Positions 30,838 to 40,571 of a stretch of DNA of 64,000 bases are shown here, in pieces. This DNA comes from Saccharomycodes ludwigii (taxonomy: Eukaryota > Ascomycota > Saccharomycetes > Saccharomycodales > Saccharomycodaceae). A model generated the notes under the pieces. It had not been told where the DNA came from. It did no database searches and saw nothing but the letters and a program-made list of their open reading frames with translations. Position numbers and translations under genes: made by a program. How positions within the stretch are numbered: position 1 is the first letter of the stretch; the number at the start of each line of letters is the position of its first letter. The stretch covers positions 1 through 64,000 of the forward strand of contig NC_060206.1 of the NCBI RefSeq assembly GCF_020623625.1. The letters run 5' to 3'.

Positions 30838-32641
30838 TCTTCAATTATTTTATTTTTACATATATGGGTTTTCAAAAACCCTCTTTAATTTATTTCAATA
30901 TGTCAGCACCCAAAGCATGTATTTAAACTAAAAGATCAGTTTTAATTATATAATTATGTTAAATACCAAAAGATAATAAGATATAATTCGTGATTTGTAT
31001 ATCATTTAGTATTCCGGAAGAAACATAGAGATAAAAATAGAAAATAAATTACTTAAATACTTTTCCCTTGTTTACCTAGTTAATAAAGGTTCTAAGAATA
31101 ATATCTTTTTTTTTTTTTTTGATCAAAGTTAAAATCAGATTTTGTTTACTTTTTTATTTTTAGTTTTGTTATTTTGATTTTAAAAAAAAAAAAAGATTAC
31201 GGATGACAAAATAATTGTTCTCTAGGTTTTAATAACTCACAAAAATTAATTGAGAATATATTGTTACTGTAACACCCATACTTGTTTTTTACTTACAAGG
31301 TCTAATAAGTTGAACTGAGGAGAGAAGAAAAAATGGTGGTTCAAAAAAAATAAACTGTTTAAATAAATAACAAAATTATAAACATTTGAGGAATTCGTAA
31401 ATATTACAATGTAAAAATAAAATATATTTGGTAAAAAGTTGAATTAAATTATTTTTTTACTTGTGGTAGTTTATATTACATTTTCTGCATAGATTTATAA
31501 GAATATATATAGTTTGTTTTTTTTTTAATTTTTGACAGTTTGCTAGTTTTTTATCCAAAGTTTTGATAAAATCATGACTTTAGAAAAAGATAGCAGCTTA
31601 CTTCTTTATAGTTACTTGTTTTAAGTGTGCTTATTGAGTATAGTCCATGGCTATTTTGGTTTAAAAGGGAAATATTTCAAAGTTTTAATAATAAACCTGT
31701 AGGGAACCCCTGAATGAAGTTAATAAGATAAATTAAATTATTATTTAGGTGCCATGCCACGTTAAAAAAGAAAAATATTTACATATTCGTAAATCAACTT
31801 TTGTTATTAAATAAAATTGTCGTAAATTAGATACTCATGCACTATGCATTAACAATAATCATGGCATCTAATTTTGTGAGGATGATAATAATAATAGGAA
31901 CAATAAAAACAACAATAGGGATAATATCTCAGGGAAAAAGAATTTTGAGGTAATCACGTTCCAAATAAATATTTTTAGCTAATGTTTGGATTATTTGTAA
32001 TAACATAACAAAACCATAGTATTAAAAGGTTTAGTAGCAAGATATTATTTATTTTGATAACATGATCTGCAGATTCTATTCTATATGAAATATAATAGAA
32101 CTGGTGCTTTATAGTAATTAAATTGGTTGATTTTGTTTTTTTTTTTTTTTCTTTCTTAACATGAACAGTTGATAAAATTGTGATTTTTTCGACAATATAA
32201 ACAAGAATTTGTAAACATTTTTTTCTGTATAACTTAAAAACCTCCCCAGATATCAAAAATAGTACAAGATTTTTAAAAAATTATTTAATAAATTGAGAAA
32301 AGAAAAGAAAAGAAAAGAAAAGAAAAGAAAAGAAAGAATCATACGTTCAAAACTATGTATGTGTTTTATTGCCCCAAACATACGAAACATTGTACTATCT
32401 TTTTACGTAAACATGAAACTTTGGGGGTTTTATTTACGAAGATGCTAGAAATAGAAATATTGTAATTGTTTTATAATTATTATGCATATTTTGATATCAT
32501 TAAGTTATTAACTGAAAAAAGAAAAAGAAAAAACAAAGAGTTGCATATTTTGTCGTAAATGTTTAAGATGAGGTAATTTAAACAATAAGAAACTTTGGTT
32601 GGTTTTTAACTGCAACATAAAAAAAAAAAATTTATTTTGAG

Positions 32642-32672
<31 letters not shown>

Positions 32673-32899
32673 AAGAAAAAGAAAAAGAAAAAGGAAAATC
32701 AATCTCGGACAAACAGGGAATAAAACAACAATCATTTAAAATCGGTCTCGGACAAATAGAAAATAAAAAAAGCTTTATTTTTTCTGTTTTTTTTTTGATT
32801 ACTTGACAATTTAAAACTTTCGCAAATCTTAAGCATTACATAAAATACTACGAAACGTAAAATAAAGCTTAAAAAAATAAACAATATGAAAATACATTT
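30838..32899. other. Gene-free AT-rich spacer
   Basis: No reading frame here resembles a gene. It holds homopolymer runs (31107-31121, 31183-31195), an (AAAAG)n tract at about 32298-32337 and an A/G-rich tract at 32640-32697. The left end is the promoter side of the 625-residue gene and the right end the 3' flank of the methyltransferase gene. Confidence 0.65.
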
Positions 32900-33757
32900 T
32901 TATTTTCTGGCTAAAATATAAAATGTCCCCCATTCAACTCTCAACTTCGTATCATCAGTCCAGCCAAATTCTTCTTTCAACTCATTGACAAAAATATCAG
33001 CGATGTCTTTACCTTCTGATCCATACCTTTGTTGCCAAATATGACAGATACTCCAACTAGAAATATTTTTTCTAAAATCAGCTATAGTATAGTCGTCTCT
33101 AGCAATTTGAAAGGCGGTTTTTTCATTATTTTTCATTGGGACATAATCAACTCTAATTACATCTGAAAACATATCGGCTGGAACTTTAATATCTTTGCAA
33201 AAATTTTGGAAAGTAGATTTACCGGGTTGCGGCCAACATGGACCTAAATATCTTTCGTCATCAAAAACAAATTTTTCATAGATTTCATTTGCCTTTGGAT
33301 AATCAATAAAGCTTGGTGACATATAATTCCAAATAGCCAATGTACCATTAGTTTTCAAAACTTTATAAGCCTCCTTAATAAACTTTTCTGTATCAATCCA
33401 TTGAATGGCTTCTGCACAAGTTACCAAATCAACTGAGTCTGCTGGAATAACAGAGCTCAAGGTTTCGGCTTTAGAACACGAAAATTTTATAGTTTTTTCA
33501 GTATTTTTTTTTTCAAAGTCCTCTTTCAAATCATTGGCCGGCTCCAACATTTTAGTTGAAGGGTCAGTCCCAATAACATGATCAAAGTACTTCAATAAGG
33601 GAAAGGTACTGATACCTGTACCACAGCCAACGTCGACTGCAGTTTCTCTTTCACCCTTATGATAAGAAAAAATTTCTTTATACAAAGATTCAGGATATGT
33701 TGGTCTATTATCCTGATAATATTGCGAATCAAACTTCTGATCTTTATATACAGACAT
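32900..33757 (-). CDS. SAM-dependent methyltransferase, TMT1/CRG1-like
   Basis: A 285-residue class I methyltransferase. The N-terminus (FDSQYYQDNRPTYP) and overall length fit the yeast Tmt1/Crg1 family. Motif I is DVGCGTGIST (about residues 42-51), followed by the acidic IGTDPSTKML strand end that binds the SAM ribose, then DLVTCAEAIQWID and the GTLAIWNY motif. Tmt1 methylates trans-aconitate and 3-isopropylmalate; Crg1 acts on the drug cantharidin. Which of these, or another small acid, is used here cannot be told. It is divergently transcribed from the glucosamine-6-phosphate deaminase gene across 687 bp, so it may share regulation with the GlcNAc cluster, though it has no known part in that pathway. 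Confidence 0.88.
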   Translation of the reverse strand: MSVYKDQKFDSQYYQDNRPTYPESLYKEIFSYHKGERETAVDVGCGTGISTFPLLKYFDHVIGTDPSTKMLEPANDLKEDFEKKNTEKTIKFSCSKAETLSSVIPADSVDLVTCAEAIQWIDTEKFIKEAYKVLKTNGTLAIWNYMSPSFIDYPKANEIYEKFVFDDERYLGPCWPQPGKSTFQNFCKDIKVPADMFSDVIRVDYVPMKNNEKTAFQIARDDYTIADFRKNISSWSICHIWQQRYGSEGKDIADIFVNELKEEFGWTDDTKLRVEWGTFYILARK

Positions 33758-34444
33758 TTTATTCTATTTAAGATTTTTTTGCTTTTATGTTTCGCTGGTG
33801 TTATGATACTTCTTTGGATATTGGATAAAGTCAAGCTTTGTAAATATCAAAAGTATACTTCATTCCAAATAAATGTCAAGATCATTTTTATTTTGCCCCT
33901 TTTTATATTGCTAGTTATTTTTGAATGAATTTATATCACAAATTAATCTATTTTTAGAATTAAAAATTTTTTAACAATTAGTCCGGGTATCAGACTAATG
34001 ATTATTTAAAAGCCGTCGCAATTTTTTATTTTTTATTTTTTATTTTTTATTTTTTATTTTTTATTTTTTATTTTTTATTTTAAAAAATCTCACGAATTGT
34101 TACATTAAACTGATGTTGCAATCAAAGCTAAACATAATCAGTTTAAATAATCCACTGTTACATTTAAAATTAGAAAATAATGATAAATTAAAAGAAAAAA
34201 AAAATTGTATCAAAACTAATTTTGTAAAAAATTACTGTAACAACACTAACAATTACAGATTGACTTTCATGTACTGTGTGCTATCCTCGATGATATACCA
34301 TTCATCCATGTCCAATTTTTGGTCAACCTTTAATATATAAACATTATTAATTTCAGAAAAATGCACATATTTAACTCAATTACATTAAAAAATGAAAAAT
34401 AAAATATGAAAAATTAAAAAAATAAACAAGAAGCACTATAACCT
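33758..34444. promoter_or_regulatory. Divergent promoter region, methyltransferase / deaminase
   Basis: 687 bp between two divergent starts. It contains nine-fold ATTTTTT heptamer repeats at 34020-34079 and, 115 bp before the deaminase start, TTTAATATATAAAC as a possible TATA element. CACAAAT at about 33936 is a minimal NDT80-type core, but one weak match in such DNA is not evidence. Confidence 0.5.
34020..34079. repeat. (ATTTTTT)n heptamer microsatellite
   Basis: Eight to nine head-to-tail ATTTTTT units in the divergent promoter between the methyltransferase and deaminase genes. Such tracts disfavour nucleosomes and vary in copy number. Confidence 0.9.
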
Positions 34445-35203
34445 ATGATTAAAGTTAATGAATTTTTCACAGCAGAATTAGGCTCAGACTATGTTGCTAA
34501 ATTTATTGCCAACAAAATCAACGAATTCCAACCAAATGAAACCAAACCGTTTGTGTTAGGTTTACCGACTGGATCTTCGCCTGAAGGTGTTTACCGGAAG
34601 TTAATTGAGTTGAACAATTTAAAAAAAGTTTCCTTTCAACACGTGGTAACATTCAACATGGATGAATATTGCGGGCTATCCCCAAGCGATGAACAATCGT
34701 ACCATCATTTTATGCATACAAAGTTTTTCGATCATGTTGATATCAAGCCTGAAAACATTCATATTTTAAATGGGTTAAGCAAAAATCGTGCTGAAGAATG
34801 TGCTAACTATGAAAAGATGATTGCTAAATATGGCCCCTTTCAAATTTTTATGGGTGGTATAGGGAAAGAAGGCCACATAGCCTTTAATGAATCTGGCTCC
34901 AGCAGAAACTCTAAAACTCGTGAAATTCAATTGGCTCAATCCACCATTGAAGCCAACTCTCGATTTTTCAACAACGATATATCTAAAGTGCCAAAATCTG
35001 CATTGACTGTGGGTATTTCTACTATTCTAGACAATTCAAAAGAAGTCATTATTTTAGCATTTGGAACATCAAAGGCCGATGTTGTTTCCAAAACCATAAA
35101 TGACAACATAGATTCTAAAACACCAAGCACTTTTTTAAGGGAACATCCAAATGTTACCTTGGTTGTTGACAAATCTTCTGCTTTATTGCTACATAAAAAA
35201 TAA
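34445..35203 (+). CDS. NAG1: Glucosamine-6-phosphate deaminase
   Basis: Converts glucosamine-6-phosphate to fructose-6-phosphate and ammonia in the cytosol, the last step of GlcNAc catabolism. The 252-residue length is normal. Landmarks: GLPTGSSPEGVYRKL (phosphate loop), TFNMDEYCGL with Asp73 (the proton-relay Asp72 of E. coli NagB), and GIGKEGHIAFNE with His144 and Glu149 matching the NagB His143/Glu148 pair. At the place of NagB Asp141 there is Glu142; I believe Candida Nag1 also has Glu there. The SSRNSKTR stretch after it is the usual sugar-phosphate contact region. The stop lies 28 bp from the convergent GH3 gene's stop. Name follows Candida NAG1; identity is secure. Confidence 0.97.
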   Translation: MIKVNEFFTAELGSDYVAKFIANKINEFQPNETKPFVLGLPTGSSPEGVYRKLIELNNLKKVSFQHVVTFNMDEYCGLSPSDEQSYHHFMHTKFFDHVDIKPENIHILNGLSKNRAEECANYEKMIAKYGPFQIFMGGIGKEGHIAFNESGSSRNSKTREIQLAQSTIEANSRFFNNDISKVPKSALTVGISTILDNSKEVIILAFGTSKADVVSKTINDNIDSKTPSTFLREHPNVTLVVDKSSALLLHKK

Positions 35204-35231
35204 ATTTATCAGAATATTTTATATAATATTT

Positions 35232-38216
35232 TTATGTATTTTTTACTTCAGAATAAAAATTATGATATTTACTTAGTGTTTGAAACCCATTATCATGTAA
35301 ACTATTCAATTGTTTCCCCTCAATATCAACAATGTAACATGGATATTCTGTCCCCTGTGTTCTGCTTTTAATATACATTAATGCTGTGCAGATTAATCCG
35401 AGCTTAAATACTTCAGATAATGTATAGTACAATGGATCTATGAAATGGCCAGCAATACATGAATAACCTACATCAGCATCACCTGAATCCAAAAACGGAT
35501 AAAATTTAGCAAATTTGGAATTGTTATTAAAAACAATCAAGCTTCCCACAACAGATCTCTTATTTGGTTCTAGAGCAACAATGATGTTCAAATTACCATC
35601 GGCCAAGTATTCGTTGTCATCGGATAAAAGACTCTGATATATTTCCAAATATAGCTCATAATTTTCTGCCACTGGCGCAGATTTCAATACATGCTTGTTT
35701 TTGTAACATCTAATTATTTCTTCTGGGTTTTTGCAAATGTCAAACATAATACCAACCACTTGTAGTTGGCGAACCAAATTTTCGGATACCTTCCAACTTG
35801 AAACATCATCCAACTTCAACAGGTACCTCATATCTCTATAAATATCCCTCCTTATAACGGAGTTATTTTCATTACCCCTTTTTTTGAACAAATCAAAATC
35901 CCAGGAAAATGATCCAAAAAAGTTCAAGCTGCTTCTATTCTCTTCGGTGGCCTCCAAAAGTAAATCGTTTTTGATATAAAGTTTTGGAAACTCACCGCAT
36001 AAATAAACTTTGAAACAGCTGCACTCGTCAAAAAAGTATTTCATTGTCCTTGTATATAAATGGCTTCCAATGGAAATTCCCCTTTTATTCTTATCAACTA
36101 AAAGCAACAAAATATTCCCAATACACGACTTAATATCTTCGAAGTCAGTACTGATCCATGTGACAGAAATGCCCAATATTGAATTGGAGCTTGTATTCCG
36201 AATAACGAAGCAAGTCAGTGCTTGGTTTTCAGTTTTGAAAAAATTTTCCCAATTTTTTAATGATATATCAGATGCCGAATAATCCACTATATTATTATTT
36301 TTTAGCAAAGTAATCAGCTTATCCCAATCTCTCGAAAAATTAAAAGTTTCCACTAGCCAACTGTTTTTCCCCTTTTTATCGGTATCCTTATTCCTTTGCA
36401 TATCTAAAGTACCAAGCTTACCATTTGACATAGAAATCCCAGGTATTTTGCCAGTTGGTTTTAAATCTCCAAACAAAACATGTGGTAAATTCGACAAGGC
36501 ATTTTTCGTGTAATCGTAAAGGCAAATGTAACCAGTAGGCGTTGTTCCAAAATTAATATCATATAAAAAATCTAATGGCGAAGAAACACTAATTATTATC
36601 ATTTGTGCCGCTTTGTTTCTCGCCCTTGTTTGGTTACAAAGTATAAAGACATGTTTGGCAACACCTACTTGATACAAATTTCTTGTTGTCTCTGCAGACA
36701 CGAATAACACCACCTTCGACTTTAGTATGAGTTCTTCATGGAAAGTTGTTAGACCATTAGAATTGTAACTTTGATGTAAGACTTTGTACCCCTCTTTATA
36801 GGCGGCCAATTGCCTTCCTAGTTCCACGAAAACGTCTTCACCATACCGTAAATCCTTATGCATTCCATTTGAGTTAATATGTGATCTGTTACCGTTCTCG
36901 TCTATCGTTTCGTATAGTGGGGTGATTAATGGGGTTAATAGTAATATGGTATTTTCTGTTTCTAGCCCAGGTTTCAAAAAATTTGTTATTGGAATTCCAT
37001 TATCTCTAACTATAGCAATTGACTTTTCATAGGCTAATTTGGATAAGAGCCTATCTTCTTTTAAAGTTTTAGAACTTAAATCCTTCAAATTTAAAACTTC
37101 GGACCATGAGGGCAATTTTTTCTGCAAGTTTTCTATTTTGGCAACAGAGTCCTCCACTACTTTTTTTTCTAATATATTATCTGCTATCACTGATTTTAAA
37201 GCATTCATTGCTTCTTCTTGGATCTTGAAATTACTACAAAGCATTACCAAATTGCAACCCACAGAAAAGGCAGAGATGCATCCTTGGACAACACCAAATG
37301 TCCTATCTAAAGCTTCCATTAATAAACACTCGCTTACTATAACACCTTCAAAATTCAAAGTTTCTCTCACTAAATTATTTACAATTGTTGGACTTAAACA
37401 TGCATGTATAGCATTTCCATTTATCCTAGGAACAGCACAACCGCCAACCAATACTGAATCCAAAAGATCTTCATCTATGAGATTTTTATACGGGACCAAA
37501 TTAAAATTTAGTAGTTGTTCTGTATTCTCCAATACCATAGGTAATTCTACATTAGAATTAACTGTGGCCGACCCATAGCCGGGAAAGTGTTTGCCACAAT
37601 TAAACATGCCAGTGTCTTTAAAAGCTTTGGCCGCGGCTTTACCAAATTTTGTAACAACGGCTGGATCATAGCCAAAGGATCGGACTCCAATCATTTGTTG
37701 TTGTAAAGGATTTATGTTTTTTAAAACATCCAAAACAGGACCGAGATACATGGAAAACCCAATTGACTTTAATTCTATGGCAAGTTTCTTATAAACTTGA
37801 TAGACTACTTCTTCGGACCCGGTTGAAGCTAATGCCATTGCACCTGGGAATTGTGTAAGATATTTTTTGTCAAATAATGAATTTAACATTCCACCTTCTT
37901 CATCGATGCAAAATATGAGTGGGTATTTGTAACCTGAATTAAAGGCTAGCGTTTGTAAATCCTTTAACAGCTTTTTTGTTTGGGATGCATTGATAAAGTT
38001 TTTCCCGCTCAAGATCATTGAGCTTACTCGATATTTGGTAATTAGTAGTTTAGCTTCATTTGTGACTTCAGTTCCATCAAAACCAGTCAAAAATAGCTTA
38101 CCTACTGTATCTATTATTTCTTGCTCGTTTTTGTACATTCTATTTGTATGTCCGTTATTTTCCGAAGAGCTTAACGTATCAATACTATGGATGATATTGG
38201 GATAAATTTTGGACAT
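35232..38216 (-). CDS. GH3 beta-N-acetylglucosaminidase-type protein fused to GNAT domains
   Basis: A 994-residue fusion. Residues about 25-360 are a family 3 glycoside hydrolase of NagZ type: CIDEEGG (103-109), a GVRSFGYDP stretch, KHFPGYG (209-215) and GVIVSEC (291-297). Residues 400-640 resemble the second GH3 domain. Residues about 665-730 look like a GNAT acetyltransferase with an acetyl-CoA loop RGISIG (712-717), and residues about 870-985 may be a second, degenerate GNAT. Classical NagZ has a DxH dyad as acid/base; here those places are Asn220 and Asn222. The nucleophile place holds Glu296 rather than Asp. Such fungal GH3-GNAT proteins are known in GlcNAc clusters (Trichoderma nag3). 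No signal peptide is seen, so action in the cytosol on imported or recycled sugar is likely. Activity is inferred. It shares a 655-bp divergent promoter with the deacetylase gene. Confidence 0.9.
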   Translation of the reverse strand: MSKIYPNIIHSIDTLSSSENNGHTNRMYKNEQEIIDTVGKLFLTGFDGTEVTNEAKLLITKYRVSSMILSGKNFINASQTKKLLKDLQTLAFNSGYKYPLIFCIDEEGGMLNSLFDKKYLTQFPGAMALASTGSEEVVYQVYKKLAIELKSIGFSMYLGPVLDVLKNINPLQQQMIGVRSFGYDPAVVTKFGKAAAKAFKDTGMFNCGKHFPGYGSATVNSNVELPMVLENTEQLLNFNLVPYKNLIDEDLLDSVLVGGCAVPRINGNAIHACLSPTIVNNLVRETLNFEGVIVSECLLMEALDRTFGVVQGCISAFSVGCNLVMLCSNFKIQEEAMNALKSVIADNILEKKVVEDSVAKIENLQKKLPSWSEVLNLKDLSSKTLKEDRLLSKLAYEKSIAIVRDNGIPITNFLKPGLETENTILLLTPLITPLYETIDENGNRSHINSNGMHKDLRYGEDVFVELGRQLAAYKEGYKVLHQSYNSNGLTTFHEELILKSKVVLFVSAETTRNLYQVGVAKHVFILCNQTRARNKAAQMIIISVSSPLDFLYDINFGTTPTGYICLYDYTKNALSNLPHVLFGDLKPTGKIPGISMSNGKLGTLDMQRNKDTDKKGKNSWLVETFNFSRDWDKLITLLKNNNIVDYSASDISLKNWENFFKTENQALTCFVIRNTSSNSILGISVTWISTDFEDIKSCIGNILLLLVDKNKRGISIGSHLYTRTMKYFFDECSCFKVYLCGEFPKLYIKNDLLLEATEENRSSLNFFGSFSWDFDLFKKRGNENNSVIRRDIYRDMRYLLKLDDVSSWKVSENLVRQLQVVGIMFDICKNPEEIIRCYKNKHVLKSAPVAENYELYLEIYQSLLSDDNEYLADGNLNIIVALEPNKRSVVGSLIVFNNNSKFAKFYPFLDSGDADVGYSCIAGHFIDPLYYTLSEVFKLGLICTALMYIKSRTQGTEYPCYIVDIEGKQLNSLHDNGFQTLSKYHNFYSEVKNT

Positions 38217-38871
38217 TTTTTTTTTCTTCTCTTTTCTTTTTTTCTTTTGATAATTAACTTTATTTTAATTGATATTAGCTAGATATATATTATTTGCTTA
38301 TTTCGGAAAAGTAACGTTGTGCTTTTTAGATGGTGAAAAATTTTAGTTGAAAGTTGTTGTCTGTTTATGTTACATTTTTTTTGATGGTATTATTTAGAGA
38401 TTTATGTGATTTTATTTATATAAAAAAGTTGCAAAAGTTTATTTTTTGTATAAGTTAATTAATAAATTTGTTTCTTTTTTTGATAAGCAAAGCGATTCTT
38501 TTTTAATAGAATGAAAAAAAAAAATCTTATCTAAAAATTATTTTTTGATGTTGCATTCGCCCAATTTTTTTTTTGTTGATAAATTTCTCGCAAAAGATAA
38601 CAAAAAATGTAACAAAACACAATGCAACCCAAAGCTTTTAAAAAGAAGATCTAATTTAATGTTTCCAAAAAAAAAAAAAAAAAATGAAGCAATCCAAATA
38701 ACAAAATTCCATCTCTTCACACTTCCCTTCTTCTAAACATATATAAGCAGCTCTTTTTTTAGAAAGATGAAAAGGAAAAAAAATTTCAATGTATACTATT
38801 ATATACTCCATTCCAATTAATATTCTAATTAAAAAAAAAATAATACCCAATAAAGATCCAATAAAAAAAAA
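38217..38871. promoter_or_regulatory. Divergent promoter region, GH3-GNAT / deacetylase
   Basis: 655 bp between two divergent starts. TATATAAG at 38740-38747 lies 125 bp before the deacetylase start and is a good TATA box; GATATATATTA at about 38281 could serve the leftward gene. Poly-A/T tracts at 38218-38245 and 38669-38684 are likely nucleosome-poor elements. Shared position suggests joint induction of both genes. Confidence 0.55.
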
Positions 38872-40104
38872 ATGACGTACAAAAAGAATATTTTACACTT
38901 TACAAATTGTTTTGTTGCTGATAAAGGTATTTTATCTAATAGAGATTTGTGGGTAGATGTTGAAAATGGTATAATCATTGACAAACCTCAAATTACGGAC
39001 GATTATATTGAAGTTAATCTAGAAGGTAAAATTATCGTAGCTGGCTTTATGGACATCCAAATCAATGGCTGCTTTGGTTTGGATTATTCCACTGTTTTCG
39101 ATTGTGTGTCTGAAAAAGAACAATTTATCCAAGAATATAATAATACTATGCAAAAAATGGTACAATATGGTGTAACTAGTATTTGTCCAACAGTTACTTC
39201 AAGTTTCTCTGATGTATATAAAGATGTTTTACCCATAGTTGGTTCTAAAACCAGATCATCAGAAAGAACTGATTCATTAGGTGCCCATTTAGAAGGCCCT
39301 TTTATTTCCAGGCAAAAAAAGGGGTGCCATCCACCAGAAACCTTGGATACAATGCAAGCAGGGTATAAATCTGTTTTGATGAGGTACGGCAGTAATTTTG
39401 CTGATTATACAGCCATTATAACGGCTGCTCCTGAAGTACAGAATGTTATTCAAACCATGAAAGATGTATTGGACAAACATCCTAACATTGTCTATTCTAT
39501 TGGCCATACAATGAGTGATTTTGATACTGGTGTTCAAGCAATTGAAAGCGGAGGCACCATGATGACACATTTGTTTAATGCAATGCCACCATTTACAGCA
39601 AGAAACCCTGGAGTAATTGGGCTTATTGACTTGCCCAACACTTATAAAAATATAGACACCCCTTATTATGGTTTGGTGGCAGATGGTATCCATGTGCATC
39701 CTAGCGCTATCAAATTGGCTTATAATTTAAATCCTGATAAAGCCATATTAGTTACTGATGCAATGTCATTGATTGGTTTGCCAGATGGTTCGTATATAAG
39801 GGGAACTAGTAAAAACCAAGAACAACAAAAAATTGTGAAAATAGGACATAGGTTATTATTACAAAACACAGAGACAATTGCAGGAAGTGCCACTCATTTA
39901 TTGGATTGTGTAAAAAACCTAATGAAATGGACTGGTGTGCCTTTGGAAAAGGCTTTGGTAACTATAACCAATAACCCATCTAAGTCGTTAAACTTGCAAG
40001 CTTCCAAGGGGTTTTTGGACATTGGTTGCGATGCAGATTTGGTCATTTTGGACTCCAATACGGATATTTCTATGGTTTATAAGCTAGGCCACAAAGTGTT
40101 GTAA
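38872..40104 (+). CDS. DAC1: N-acetylglucosamine-6-phosphate deacetylase
   Basis: Removes acetate from GlcNAc-6-phosphate to give glucosamine-6-phosphate, the step before the deaminase. The 410-residue protein has the NagA layout: GFMDIQINGCFG in place of the usual HxH-bearing strand (Gln is also used in E. coli NagA), HLEGPF with the metal ligand Glu141, SIGHT with His212, HLFNAMPP with His233, DGIHVHP with His274, VTDAM with the catalytic Asp296, and AGSATHL near the end. All catalytic residues are present. The C-terminal DADLVILD strand closes the small beta-domain. Candida calls this gene DAC1 or NAG2. It is convergent with the transporter gene 467 bp downstream. Confidence 0.97.
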   Translation: MTYKKNILHFTNCFVADKGILSNRDLWVDVENGIIIDKPQITDDYIEVNLEGKIIVAGFMDIQINGCFGLDYSTVFDCVSEKEQFIQEYNNTMQKMVQYGVTSICPTVTSSFSDVYKDVLPIVGSKTRSSERTDSLGAHLEGPFISRQKKGCHPPETLDTMQAGYKSVLMRYGSNFADYTAIITAAPEVQNVIQTMKDVLDKHPNIVYSIGHTMSDFDTGVQAIESGGTMMTHLFNAMPPFTARNPGVIGLIDLPNTYKNIDTPYYGLVADGIHVHPSAIKLAYNLNPDKAILVTDAMSLIGLPDGSYIRGTSKNQEQQKIVKIGHRLLLQNTETIAGSATHLLDCVKNLMKWTGVPLEKALVTITNNPSKSLNLQASKGFLDIGCDADLVILDSNTDISMVYKLGHKVL

Positions 40105-40571
40105 ATTTATTTTTAATATGCGTATACTTTTTAGGATATCCACATATACTTGTAATAATAGGAGTTTGTAAGTATTAACTAATATATTCTTTGCCGAGAA
40201 GTGTTGAAAAGAAAGTAGCTAACATCAATAACAAAACGACTATTGAATAAAAGTTTAATTAAAAAAAAAAAAAAAAAAAAAAGGGTGAGTATTCTAAAGT
40301 TTTTAGTAAATCAATTTTTTTTTTTTTGTTTCACGGTATATGTTATTATTTCTGTGCGTTTATAATCTACAAGAAGATAAATTAATAATTTAGTATTAAA
40401 CAACCTTTTAATATTTTCAAGTTTATTTTAGTTTGACTTTAAAAATGTAAAATAATAAAAATATTAAAAAATATATTAAAAAAAAAAAAAAAGAAATTTT
40501 TTTGTCTTGGTGTTATAAATCATATTAAAAATAAATAAATAAAATAAATAAATAATATATATAAACAACTT
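40105..40571. terminator. Convergent 3' region, deacetylase / sugar porter
   Basis: 467 bp between two convergent stops, made of A/T homopolymers (A run 40261-40282, T run 40316-40327, A run 40480-40492) and an (AAAT)n stretch near 40525-40550. It must hold both polyadenylation regions. No gene is seen. Confidence 0.5.
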
